Origin: Terriglobales bacterium
Lineage (GTDB): Bacteria > Acidobacteriota > Terriglobia > Terriglobales > Acidobacteriaceae
DNA: 5,513 bases
Reading direction: 5' to 3'
Assembly: GCA_019241735.1 (NCBI GenBank)
Contig: JAFAWN010000121.1
Coordinates: 1 to 5,513, forward strand
The notes beneath the pieces are model-generated. The model saw only the letters and a program-made list of their open reading frames with translations, was not told the DNA's origin and ran no database searches. How positions within the stretch are numbered: position 1 is the first letter of the stretch; every line of letters starts with the position of its first letter. The translations under genes were made by a program, and so were the position numbers. Positions 1 through 5,513 of this stretch are shown one piece after another.

Positions 1-129
1 GAACTGATAAGAGCCGTCTTTTAATATGAGTCGCTTTGCCAACTGCTGGGCATGGACCGCCGGAGACCCCGACAGGAGGAAAAAACCGAACGCGATCACA
101 ACAATCCGCCACATGCGCATGGAACTCAT
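1..129 (-). CDS. N-terminal fragment of a secreted protein (signal peptide plus 16 residues), cut by the left edge
   Basis: Reading the minus strand from ATG at 129-127 gives 43 open codons to the window edge. The start is a textbook Sec signal peptide: n-region MSSMRMWR, hydrophobic core IVVIAFGFFLLSG, then SPAVHA with a likely signal peptidase I cut after VHA, before QQ. The mature part visible is QQLAKRLILKDGSYQF. I do not recognise a named family with certainty; 'RLILKDGSYQ' at the mature start resembles uncharacterised exported proteins I associate with Acidobacteria, but that is a recollection. Three in-frame ATGs (codons 1, 4 and 6) and a GTG two codons upstream are possible starts; the first ATG is chosen because a weak GGTGG lies about 4-8 bases before it. 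The gene lies 77 bases downstream of the yihY stop on the same strand, so co-transcription is possible. The export call is firm if the frame is real; the function is unknown. Confidence 0.72.
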   Translation of the reverse strand, partial: MSSMRMWRIVVIAFGFFLLSGSPAVHAQQLAKRLILKDGSYQF

Positions 130-206
130 CGCCACCAGCCAAGTTATTAGATGCGGGCTTTTTAGATGAGACCTTGCGCCACTCCGCACGGGAATGGTGT
201 TCTCTA
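130..206. other. Short intergenic spacer between yihY and the secreted-protein gene
   Basis: These 77 bases separate two minus-strand genes. No convincing hairpin plus T-run is present, so no intrinsic terminator is called after yihY. The heptamer TTAGATG occurs twice (147-153 and 162-168), 15 bases apart. On the minus strand the left copy is part of TCTAAT (151-146), which matches the sigma-70 -10 consensus at five of six positions, but no -35 box of any quality lies 15-19 bases upstream. A promoter for the downstream gene is therefore possible but unproven. Confidence 0.3.
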
Positions 207-1139
207 TCAGGCGGCTTTCTGGCCTGCCTCTTTCGCTTCCGGGTGGCCGTGTTTTGCCGCCGCATGTTCGATCTTGGCGTTAATTTCGCCGCCAATCAGG
301 AACGCGAACCCGGTGACATACAGCCAGAGCAGAAGGATGATGACCGCCCCCAGAGAGCCGTAGGTTTTGGAGTAAGTATTGAAGAAATGAAGATAGGCGC
401 GGATGGCAAACGAGGCAACGATCCACAAGAGAACGCCGACCACCGACCCCGGCGTGATCCAATACCAATGTTGCTCCTTGAGATCGGGTCCGTAAAAATA
501 AACCATCGAAAAACAACTGACTATAAAAAATAGCGCCAAAGGCCATTGCAGCAGCTTCCAGGCAACCACGGGAAGCGCGCCTAATCCCAGCCGCGATCCC
601 ACGAAATCGACGACGTGACCGCTGATCAACGTGAGCGCCAGGGCGGATATAACCAGAATTGAAATCGACAACGTCAGCCCCAGTGAAATCGCGCGAACCT
701 TGATCCATGAGCGTCCCTCGCGCACCCCGTAAGCGCCATTTAATGTGGAGATCATTGAGCTCATTCCGCCGGAGGCGAGCCACAACACGATCACGATGCT
801 GAAGGTCAGCCTGCCGCCGCCATTGCTCTTCGTGACCTCATCAATTGTGGTTCTCAGGAGCTGAAACGCCGCCGGCGGCAAGACCCGGGCTAGAGAGAAT
901 AAAAGATCGTTTTGCAACTCTGTAGCGCGAGAAGCGAATAGTCCGAAAAAAGACAAGAGAAACAGGATCAACGGAAACAACGCAAGCAGGAAGTTGTATG
1001 CAAGTTCAGAGGCACGATTGACAAGGTCATCCTGATCGATCCCCTGCCAGACACACTTCGTCAGTTGGCGCGGGGAGAGCCCTCCCAGGGCCCACAGGGA
1101 CTTCAATTGCTGCTTGGTACTGAGGACTGATTCGGCCAT
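207..1139 (-). CDS. yihY: YihY/virulence factor BrkB family inner-membrane protein
   Basis: A complete 310-residue integral membrane protein of the usual length for the YihY/BrkB family. Six hydrophobic segments are visible at about residues 47-69, 111-138, 150-174, 190-216, 226-250 and 262-288. Family hallmarks are the N-terminal AYNFLLALFPLILFLL stretch (47-62), YFYGPDLK (214-221) after helix 4, and the signature FNTYSKTYGSLGAVI (253-267) leading into the last helix, which ends in GGEINAKIEH (283-292). The tail (289-310) is short, hydrophilic and rich in Ala, Lys, His and Glu. The family was once mis-assigned as RNase BN and is named for Bordetella BrkB (serum resistance); its biochemical role is still unsettled, so only a membrane protein is claimed. 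ATG at 1139 is the only reasonable start near the conserved N-terminus, but no Shine-Dalgarno sequence precedes it; an inverted repeat sits there instead. It is divergent from the M23 gene and is followed by a secreted-protein gene on the same strand. Confidence 0.95.
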   Translation of the reverse strand: MAESVLSTKQQLKSLWALGGLSPRQLTKCVWQGIDQDDLVNRASELAYNFLLALFPLILFLLSFFGLFASRATELQNDLLFSLARVLPPAAFQLLRTTIDEVTKSNGGGRLTFSIVIVLWLASGGMSSMISTLNGAYGVREGRSWIKVRAISLGLTLSISILVISALALTLISGHVVDFVGSRLGLGALPVVAWKLLQWPLALFFIVSCFSMVYFYGPDLKEQHWYWITPGSVVGVLLWIVASFAIRAYLHFFNTYSKTYGSLGAVIILLLWLYVTGFAFLIGGEINAKIEHAAAKHGHPEAKEAGQKAA

Positions 1140-1253
1140 AAGCCAATTGCCGGGAATTGGATTCTCGGGTGGTCTCCGCTGTTGCCCCGCTAACTGGGCG
1201 CTTATCAGAACGGCAGTGTCCGGAAAGCCTCCAGGAAATGTTACGCTGTTTCT
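1140..1253. promoter_or_regulatory. Divergent intergenic region of yihY and the M23 peptidase gene
   Basis: This 114-base stretch must contain the 5' control signals for both flanking genes, since they are transcribed away from each other. I could not find a -35/-10 pair close to consensus with good spacing in either direction. The best plus-strand fragment is an extended -10-like TGTTACGCT (1239-1247) without a matching -35. The only clear structure is the inverted repeat at 1143-1160. The regulatory role is inferred from gene arrangement alone. Confidence 0.5.
1143..1160. repeat. Perfect 6-bp inverted repeat just upstream of the yihY start codon
   Basis: CCAATT (1143-1148) and AATTGG (1155-1160) are exact reverse complements separated by six bases, GCCGGG. 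On the yihY strand one arm ends three bases before the ATG, occupying the place where a ribosome binding site would be. It could be a repressor operator or form a small hairpin in the yihY leader that limits ribosome access. Six-base arms can arise by chance, so the regulatory reading is tentative. Confidence 0.4.
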
Positions 1254-2201
1254 TTGAAACCAGCCTTCTTAGAATACCTGCTCCAACCGCGCCGCGCTTG
1301 CGTTTGGCGTCATGCCATCCCTTACGCGCTGTACCTTCTCCTGTGCGCGACACTCGCCAATTCGACGGAAAAGTCCTCTACCGGGACGCCCGCGGCCAAA
1401 GCCTGGTCGGTAAGCTGGGAACCAGCGAAGCCGCATAATGGCGATCCGGTTGTGTTCCGGGTGAAGCCGCCAACTGTTTTTGAAAGCCTTTCCGGCTCCT
1501 GGCTTACACACACAGTATTCTTTAATTTCGACCGCCGCACCCATGCCTGGTATGGAATTGCGGGCGCCCCGCTTGAGACCAAGCCCGGAACCTACACTCT
1601 CGACTTAACTGGAAGAACTTCCGGGGGACGTACTTTGTCCCGGGCGTCGAAAGTCAAAATAGGCGTCGCAAAATATCCCGCCATACAGGTGACGGTGGCG
1701 GCGAAATACACCGAGCCCAACCCGGAACAGCAGCAGATTATTAATCAGGACAAGGCTTTAAAACAGAGGATCTTCGGCGGGATAACGCCCGATCGCCAAT
1801 GGTCGGGCAAATTTGAGCCTCCGGTGACTGCGAAAGTCTCTGACGTTTTCGGCACCCAGCGCGTCTTCAATGGGGAAACCCAGAGCACTCACCAGGGCCT
1901 TGATTATTCGGCGCCCGAGGGCACGCCGGTAGAGGCGGTAAACGCAGGAACCGTGCTGCTGGCGCGCCCCATGTACTTCGAAGGAAATTGCGTGGTCATC
2001 GACCACGGACAAGGCCTGCTTTCTCTGTACCTGCACCTTTCCGAATTCAAAGTCAAAGAGGGGGACCAAGTGGTCCGAGGCCAGGAAATTGGACTCAGCG
2101 GCGCGACCGGGCGGGCAACCGGTCCGCATCTCCATTTGGCGATGCGCTGGCAGGGAGTTTACGTGAATCCGGCGGTAATGCTGAGCTTGAAATTTTTTTA
2201 G
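1254..2201 (+). CDS. M23 family (LytM-type) zinc metallopeptidase, exported, with beta-rich N-terminal domain
   Basis: A complete 315-residue exported peptidase expected to cut peptidoglycan cross-bridges or stem peptides in the cell envelope. Residues 1-35 form a signal peptide or anchor: basic n-region (R13, R14, R19), hydrophobic core AIPYALYLLLCATLA (21-35), possible cut before N36. Residues about 50-148 look like an Ig-like beta domain as found at the N-terminus of some M23 proteins (GDPVVFRV at 63-70, PGTYTLDLTG at 111-120). The catalytic M23 domain spans about 190-312 with all key residues: zinc ligands H213 and D217 (HQGLD), H261 in YLHLS, and H292/H294 in GPHLHL. It is therefore predicted to be active, unlike degenerate EnvC/NlpD-type activators. 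TTG at 1254 is the only usual start codon between the upstream in-frame stop (1191-1193) and the signal peptide. Its AGGAA (1233-1237) lies an unusually long 16 bases upstream. The gene ends two bases from the convergent lhr stop. Confidence 0.94.
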   Translation: MKPAFLEYLLQPRRACVWRHAIPYALYLLLCATLANSTEKSSTGTPAAKAWSVSWEPAKPHNGDPVVFRVKPPTVFESLSGSWLTHTVFFNFDRRTHAWYGIAGAPLETKPGTYTLDLTGRTSGGRTLSRASKVKIGVAKYPAIQVTVAAKYTEPNPEQQQIINQDKALKQRIFGGITPDRQWSGKFEPPVTAKVSDVFGTQRVFNGETQSTHQGLDYSAPEGTPVEAVNAGTVLLARPMYFEGNCVVIDHGQGLLSLYLHLSEFKVKEGDQVVRGQEIGLSGATGRATGPHLHLAMRWQGVYVNPAVMLSLKFF

Positions 2202-2203
2202 CG

Positions 2204-5200
2204 TTATCCCACGGCTTCGCGAAGAACTGCCGGCGCTGTTTCGAGCTCAGCGGCGACTACTCCGTCACGGAACCTCACCATCCGGCCGGAGATCGCAGGA
2301 ACCCGGTCTCCAGGGACCAGAATGCCGGCCAGGTTCAGGGGATCGGCGGCAGAGACCGCAATGGTTTCTCCGGTTGGGGGCATCTTTCTGGTAGCTCGAA
2401 GAGATTCAACAGCAACGGGCAGTGCAAATTGCTCTCCCAGGAAGCCGTCCACAAACCGTCCGCCCCGGATTTCGCCCTGGTCTTCCAATCTTCGAAACGC
2501 CATCTGTAGCTCGCGCCACTTCGGCAGGTTGGCTTCACGGGCCAGCAAGTCACGGAATACGATTCCATAACGTTTTAACAGCACCCAGCAGGTGGCCTCG
2601 ACCGCGCGATTCCTGTCGATCCCTTCACCGGTGAAAAGCAATGCCCACCGGCCGGTACTGTTTCTCGGACGCGTGCCGCGTCCGTGCCCCTGGCCCGAGC
2701 GCCGCTTGGGATCGATCAATGAGCGCAGGTTGTCAAAGCCGTCGGCCGTAATGACGCCGGCGGCGACCAGCTCCCATAATGCTGTCTCGATCTCGGCTTT
2801 TAACTTGCCGGTGCCACGCACAATATCGGCAAAAAATGACGCTCCACGCTGCCGCAGGAAATCGAGCACCTGCCGCGCGCCTTCGCTCAGGCCTCGCGCT
2901 TCAGGATCGCCGCTTACCGGGTGGTGCGGGCTCATCCAGTCCGCTTCCTCGCGAACGAAGAAAGTGATCGGAGCGACACTGGTCGGAATTACCCGCCGCT
3001 TTCCCGCGGCCGAATCCTCTAGGGTTGCGGGATGCGGCGACAAACGTCCCCAACCCACTGCGCCGGTGAGGCAAAGCTGATCGAGCCATTTGGGATCGTA
3101 ATTGGATATACGTCTCGCCAGAACCTGCCGCTCCCAGGCGTTTGCCGGAATCTCAAATCCCTGCAACTGACGCAGCACCTCAAGCGTCGCCCGTTCTCCT
3201 TCGACCTGCGAATCGGGCGCAAGATGCTGCCAGCGCAAAAGCCACCGCATGAACTGCGCGGACGTCACCGGCTCGATCTGTTTTCTTAGCGTCGCAACCG
3301 TCAGGCGATGGATACGTGCCAGCAGGCGGCGGTCGCACCATTCCGTATCGAGGGAGGCCGTACTTCGCCCGTTGCTAGCGTGCGATCCGCGTCCCGTGAA
3401 CTCTCCGCGAAGTATTGCGCCGCTGGCTTCCATCCTGAGCAACGATTTCTCGATCTCAGCCGCCGGAAGTCCCAGCACCTTGCCCAGTTCCTCCGCGGTG
3501 GCCGGGCCGATGTGTGCCATCCAACCGGTAACCATCGCGAGTTGCGCGTCCTCGGCCAATGGTGAGGCGGCTCCAACCTCCGCTAACGCTCGGTCGAACA
3601 CCGCGGCAGGAAATATTGCAGAGAACGTCCTCGCGCGCTCCGCTGCCACCCAGTATTTGCGATCGCCATCCGTAGCAACTGCAGCCCGGCCCTGCTCGAG
3701 CAGCCGCTCGAAATAAGGTGTCCAGCTTGCGGTTGAGGTCGCGATCGAACTTGCCAGCGGGACCAGGTCACTGACTTCAGATTGCGGCAGCGCTATCAGC
3801 GTGTGAAGCACATCGTGCAATTCGTCCGCGTCGCGGACATCCGGCCACGCCTCTTCACGAACTTGCGCAATAGCCGCTGGGTCGAGCTTGCCCACCTCTT
3901 CGAGCACAGACTCCGGCAGGATCCGCCGCATCTGTACCGCTCGCGCCCGCCGTTCTTCGAGCGGAGCATCATCAAGATAAGCATAAGGATTCGCGTTCAG
4001 AATTTCGTGGGAGAACTGCGACGGCACCGGAGTATCAACGGCTAGGCAACGTATCCGGCCCTCTGCCATTCCCGCCAGCAGATTTCTGAGGCCGTCCACG
4101 TCCATGGCCTCGGTCAAAACGTCTTTCATGACTTCATTGACCAGGGGATGATCCGGCAGTTTGATGTCGCCGACGATGTTTTCCTGACAAGCCGCGACGT
4201 CTGGAAACACCGACGCCAGCAGATCATCAGAACGCATGCGCTGGACTTGGGGCGGAACCTTGCGGCCTCCCTGAAAGCGCAGCAGTGCCAGTGATCGATT
4301 GGCATCCCAGCGCCAGCGCGTAGCAAACACCGGAGAGGCGCATGCTGCCTGCACCAGAATCTCTTCCACTGTTCCCGGGCTTAGGAAATGAAAAACGTCG
4401 GCGAGAGGAAAGCTGTGTTGCTCGGCGAGTGCGATGTTAATACCATCCTCGGTGGCTGCGGCCTGCAACTCGAAATTAAAACTGCGGCAAAATCGCTTGC
4501 GCAGTGCGAGTCCCCAGGCTTTGTTAATCCGCCCACCAAAAGGCGCGTGGATCACCAGTTGCATTCCGCCACTCTCATCGAAAAAGCGCTCGGCAATGAC
4601 GGTTTCCTTGGTCGGCACCGCTCCCAGCACTGCCCGCCCTTGCAGAATGTATTCAATGACCTGCTCGGCGCCGGAGTCATCGAGCCCGCACTCGTCTTTA
4701 AGCCATGCGACTGCTGCCGCCACGGGGGGATTGTTCTGAGAGATTCCAATCGGCGAAACTCCGGGCAACAGGTCGCTGATTTGCTGCCGCAGGTCTGCTA
4801 CCTGGGAAGACAGCTCATCCGTCCGTGCCGGAGCTTCGCCTCGCCAGAAAGGCACGCTGGGGGGTGCGCCATGGGCGTCCTCTACCAGCACCCTTCCTGA
4901 CTTGCCTTCCACGCGGCGGATTCTCCACGCAGTGTTGCCGAGCAGCATGATGTCTCCGGCATTGCTCTCCACCGCGAAATCTTCGTCCAGGGTGCCGACC
5001 ACCACGCCCTCGGGTTGCGCCACCACGGTAAACAAAGCAGTTTCCGGAATTGCGCCCCCGCTGGTTATAGCCGCGAGGCGGCTGCCGCGGCGTGGCCGCA
5101 GCTTCCGGTTCACCTGGTCGCGATGAAGGTATGCGCCGTAACGTCCTCTTCGGGCGGCAATTCCTTCGGAAAGCATTTCTAATACGGCTTCGTAAGTTTC

Positions 5201-5513
5201 GCGCGAAAGATTCCGGTACGGATATGCTCTTCGTACCATGTCGAAAAGCTGGTCTTCATCCCACTCTTCCGCGGCGCACGAGGCCACTATCTGCTGCGCC
5301 AGGATATCCAGCGGAGAATCCGGAATAATGATTCGGTCCAGATCGCCCTGGCGGATGGCGCGTACCAGCGCCGCGCACTCCTGCAACTCGTCCCTCGTGG
5401 TGGCGAACAGCCGGCCTTTCGGAATTGCGCCTCTCCAGTGCCCCGACCGCCCAACCCGCTGGAGCGCGATGGAGATGGCGCGGGGCGAACTTATTTGCAC
5501 CACCAGATCGACG
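2204..5513 (-). CDS. lhr: Lhr, large superfamily 2 helicase with C-terminal winged-helix half (5' end beyond right edge)
   Basis: An open frame of 1102 residues entering from the right edge; the true start, Walker A and DEAH motifs lie outside, probably about 400 residues away given the usual ~1500-residue length. Numbering from the first visible codon (5512): residues 1-60 end the second RecA domain, with SF2 motif VI QRVGRSGH at 18-25. About 60-145 is the winged-helix domain. About 145-530 is the Lhr-specific beta-barrel/DEAD_assoc region, with LLGNTAWRIRRV (190-201), HSFPLADVFHFL (366-377), RWRW (399-402), GGRKVPPQ (415-422) and the NPYAYLDDAPLEERRA region (508-523). About 545-1102 is the Lhr C-terminal half, made of winged-helix units of AlkZ/HTH_42 type (for example 664-705), a basic Gly/Arg-rich linker (934-955), and the conserved GGRFVDGFLGEQFALP (1017-1032) and SAADPLNLAG (1054-1063). 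Lhr is a 3'-5' ssDNA translocase that unwinds RNA:DNA hybrids and acts in DNA damage responses; the C-terminal half of the E. coli protein has been linked to uracil-DNA glycosylase activity. The GTG at 5503 is internal, not the start. Confidence 0.96.
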   Translation of the reverse strand, partial: VDLVVQISSPRAISIALQRVGRSGHWRGAIPKGRLFATTRDELQECAALVRAIRQGDLDRIIIPDSPLDILAQQIVASCAAEEWDEDQLFDMVRRAYPYRNLSRETYEAVLEMLSEGIAARRGRYGAYLHRDQVNRKLRPRRGSRLAAITSGGAIPETALFTVVAQPEGVVVGTLDEDFAVESNAGDIMLLGNTAWRIRRVEGKSGRVLVEDAHGAPPSVPFWRGEAPARTDELSSQVADLRQQISDLLPGVSPIGISQNNPPVAAAVAWLKDECGLDDSGAEQVIEYILQGRAVLGAVPTKETVIAERFFDESGGMQLVIHAPFGGRINKAWGLALRKRFCRSFNFELQAAATEDGINIALAEQHSFPLADVFHFLSPGTVEEILVQAACASPVFATRWRWDANRSLALLRFQGGRKVPPQVQRMRSDDLLASVFPDVAACQENIVGDIKLPDHPLVNEVMKDVLTEAMDVDGLRNLLAGMAEGRIRCLAVDTPVPSQFSHEILNANPYAYLDDAPLEERRARAVQMRRILPESVLEEVGKLDPAAIAQVREEAWPDVRDADELHDVLHTLIALPQSEVSDLVPLASSIATSTASWTPYFERLLEQGRAAVATDGDRKYWVAAERARTFSAIFPAAVFDRALAEVGAASPLAEDAQLAMVTGWMAHIGPATAEELGKVLGLPAAEIEKSLLRMEASGAILRGEFTGRGSHASNGRSTASLDTEWCDRRLLARIHRLTVATLRKQIEPVTSAQFMRWLLRWQHLAPDSQVEGERATLEVLRQLQGFEIPANAWERQVLARRISNYDPKWLDQLCLTGAVGWGRLSPHPATLEDSAAGKRRVIPTSVAPITFFVREEADWMSPHHPVSGDPEARGLSEGARQVLDFLRQRGASFFADIVRGTGKLKAEIETALWELVAAGVITADGFDNLRSLIDPKRRSGQGHGRGTRPRNSTGRWALLFTGEGIDRNRAVEATCWVLLKRYGIVFRDLLAREANLPKWRELQMAFRRLEDQGEIRGGRFVDGFLGEQFALPVAVESLRATRKMPPTGETIAVSAADPLNLAGILVPGDRVPAISGRMVRFRDGVVAAELETAPAVLREAVG

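Noticed and set aside
36..533. Plus-strand open frame of 165 codons antisense to the secreted-protein start, the spacer and the 3' end of yihY
   Set aside because: Its translation is low-complexity and rich in Arg, Pro and Gly with no recognisable domain. The opposite strand carries a clear YihY family C-terminus and a signal peptide.
1335..1358. LLLC at residues 28-31 of the M23 protein as a lipoprotein lipobox
   Set aside because: Leu at position -1 does not fit the usual Gly/Ala/Ser requirement. A signal peptidase I site at TLA-NS or a membrane anchor fits better.
1157..1438. Plus-strand frame of 93 codons containing ATG 1238, which follows AGGA closely
   Set aside because: The product has no domain or signal peptide and overlaps the signal peptide and Ig-like domain of the M23 protein in another frame. 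It is noted only because it complicates the start of the M23 gene.
2192..2201. Run of seven T at the end of the M23 gene as an intrinsic terminator
   Set aside because: It encodes the final Phe-Phe and the first base of the stop, and no stable GC-rich hairpin precedes it.
2215..2224. Perfect 10-bp palindrome CTTCGCGAAG at the end of lhr
   Set aside because: It encodes the C-terminal Leu-Arg-Glu-Ala residues, has no loop or T-run for a terminator, and such short palindromes are common by chance at this base composition.
2592..3080. Plus-strand open frame of 162 codons inside lhr
   Set aside because: It is an antisense shadow of conserved Lhr C-terminal coding sequence and reads as Arg/Ser/Pro-rich noise.
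3249..3716. Plus-strand open frame of 155 codons inside lhr
   Set aside because: It is antisense to the Lhr winged-helix region, and its Ser/Ala/Arg-rich composition is typical of a reversed high-GC gene.
4388..4900. Plus-strand open frame of 170 codons inside lhr
   Set aside because: It is antisense to the highly conserved Lhr beta-barrel region and shows no motif of its own.
5501..5503. GTG at 5503 as the start of the helicase gene
   Set aside because: The frame stays open to the edge with VDLV continuing the conserved strand before motif VI. A helicase starting here would lack the whole ATPase domain.

Overview
The window holds four protein-coding genes and almost no free space. It reads as chromosomal DNA from a moderately GC-rich bacterium. 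The combination of a long two-part Lhr helicase, an M23 peptidase with a beta-rich N-terminal domain, a YihY/BrkB membrane protein and a secreted protein starting its mature part near 'LILKDGSYQ' suggests Acidobacteriota (Terriglobia-like). That assignment rests on the feel of the protein sequences and not on any marker gene, so it is tentative. No RNA genes, CRISPR arrays, insertion sequences, phage genes or long repeats were seen.

Layout from left to right. Positions 1-129 (minus) carry the first 43 codons of a secreted protein that runs off the left edge; it is recognisable by a clean signal peptide. After a 77-base gap, 207-1139 (minus) encodes a complete YihY/BrkB six-helix membrane protein, so these two genes point the same way and could share a transcript (yihY first). 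A 114-base divergent intergenic region (1140-1253) contains a perfect 6-bp inverted repeat just upstream of the yihY start codon. Position 1254 starts a complete M23 (LytM-type) zinc endopeptidase on the plus strand, using a TTG start. It ends two bases short of the stop codon of a convergent minus-strand gene. That last gene fills 2204-5513 and encodes 1102 residues of Lhr, a superfamily 2 DNA/RNA repair helicase. The start and the ATPase motifs lie beyond the right edge.

Functionally, the left half is envelope related (secreted protein, inner-membrane protein, peptidoglycan hydrolase) and the right half is nucleic-acid repair. Nothing visible links Lhr mechanistically to the other genes. 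The window looks like ordinary core or shell chromosome. The points worth a second look are modest: the missable edge gene, the hairpin at the yihY start, the TTG start of the peptidase, the very tight tail-to-tail junction, and details of the Lhr C-terminal half.
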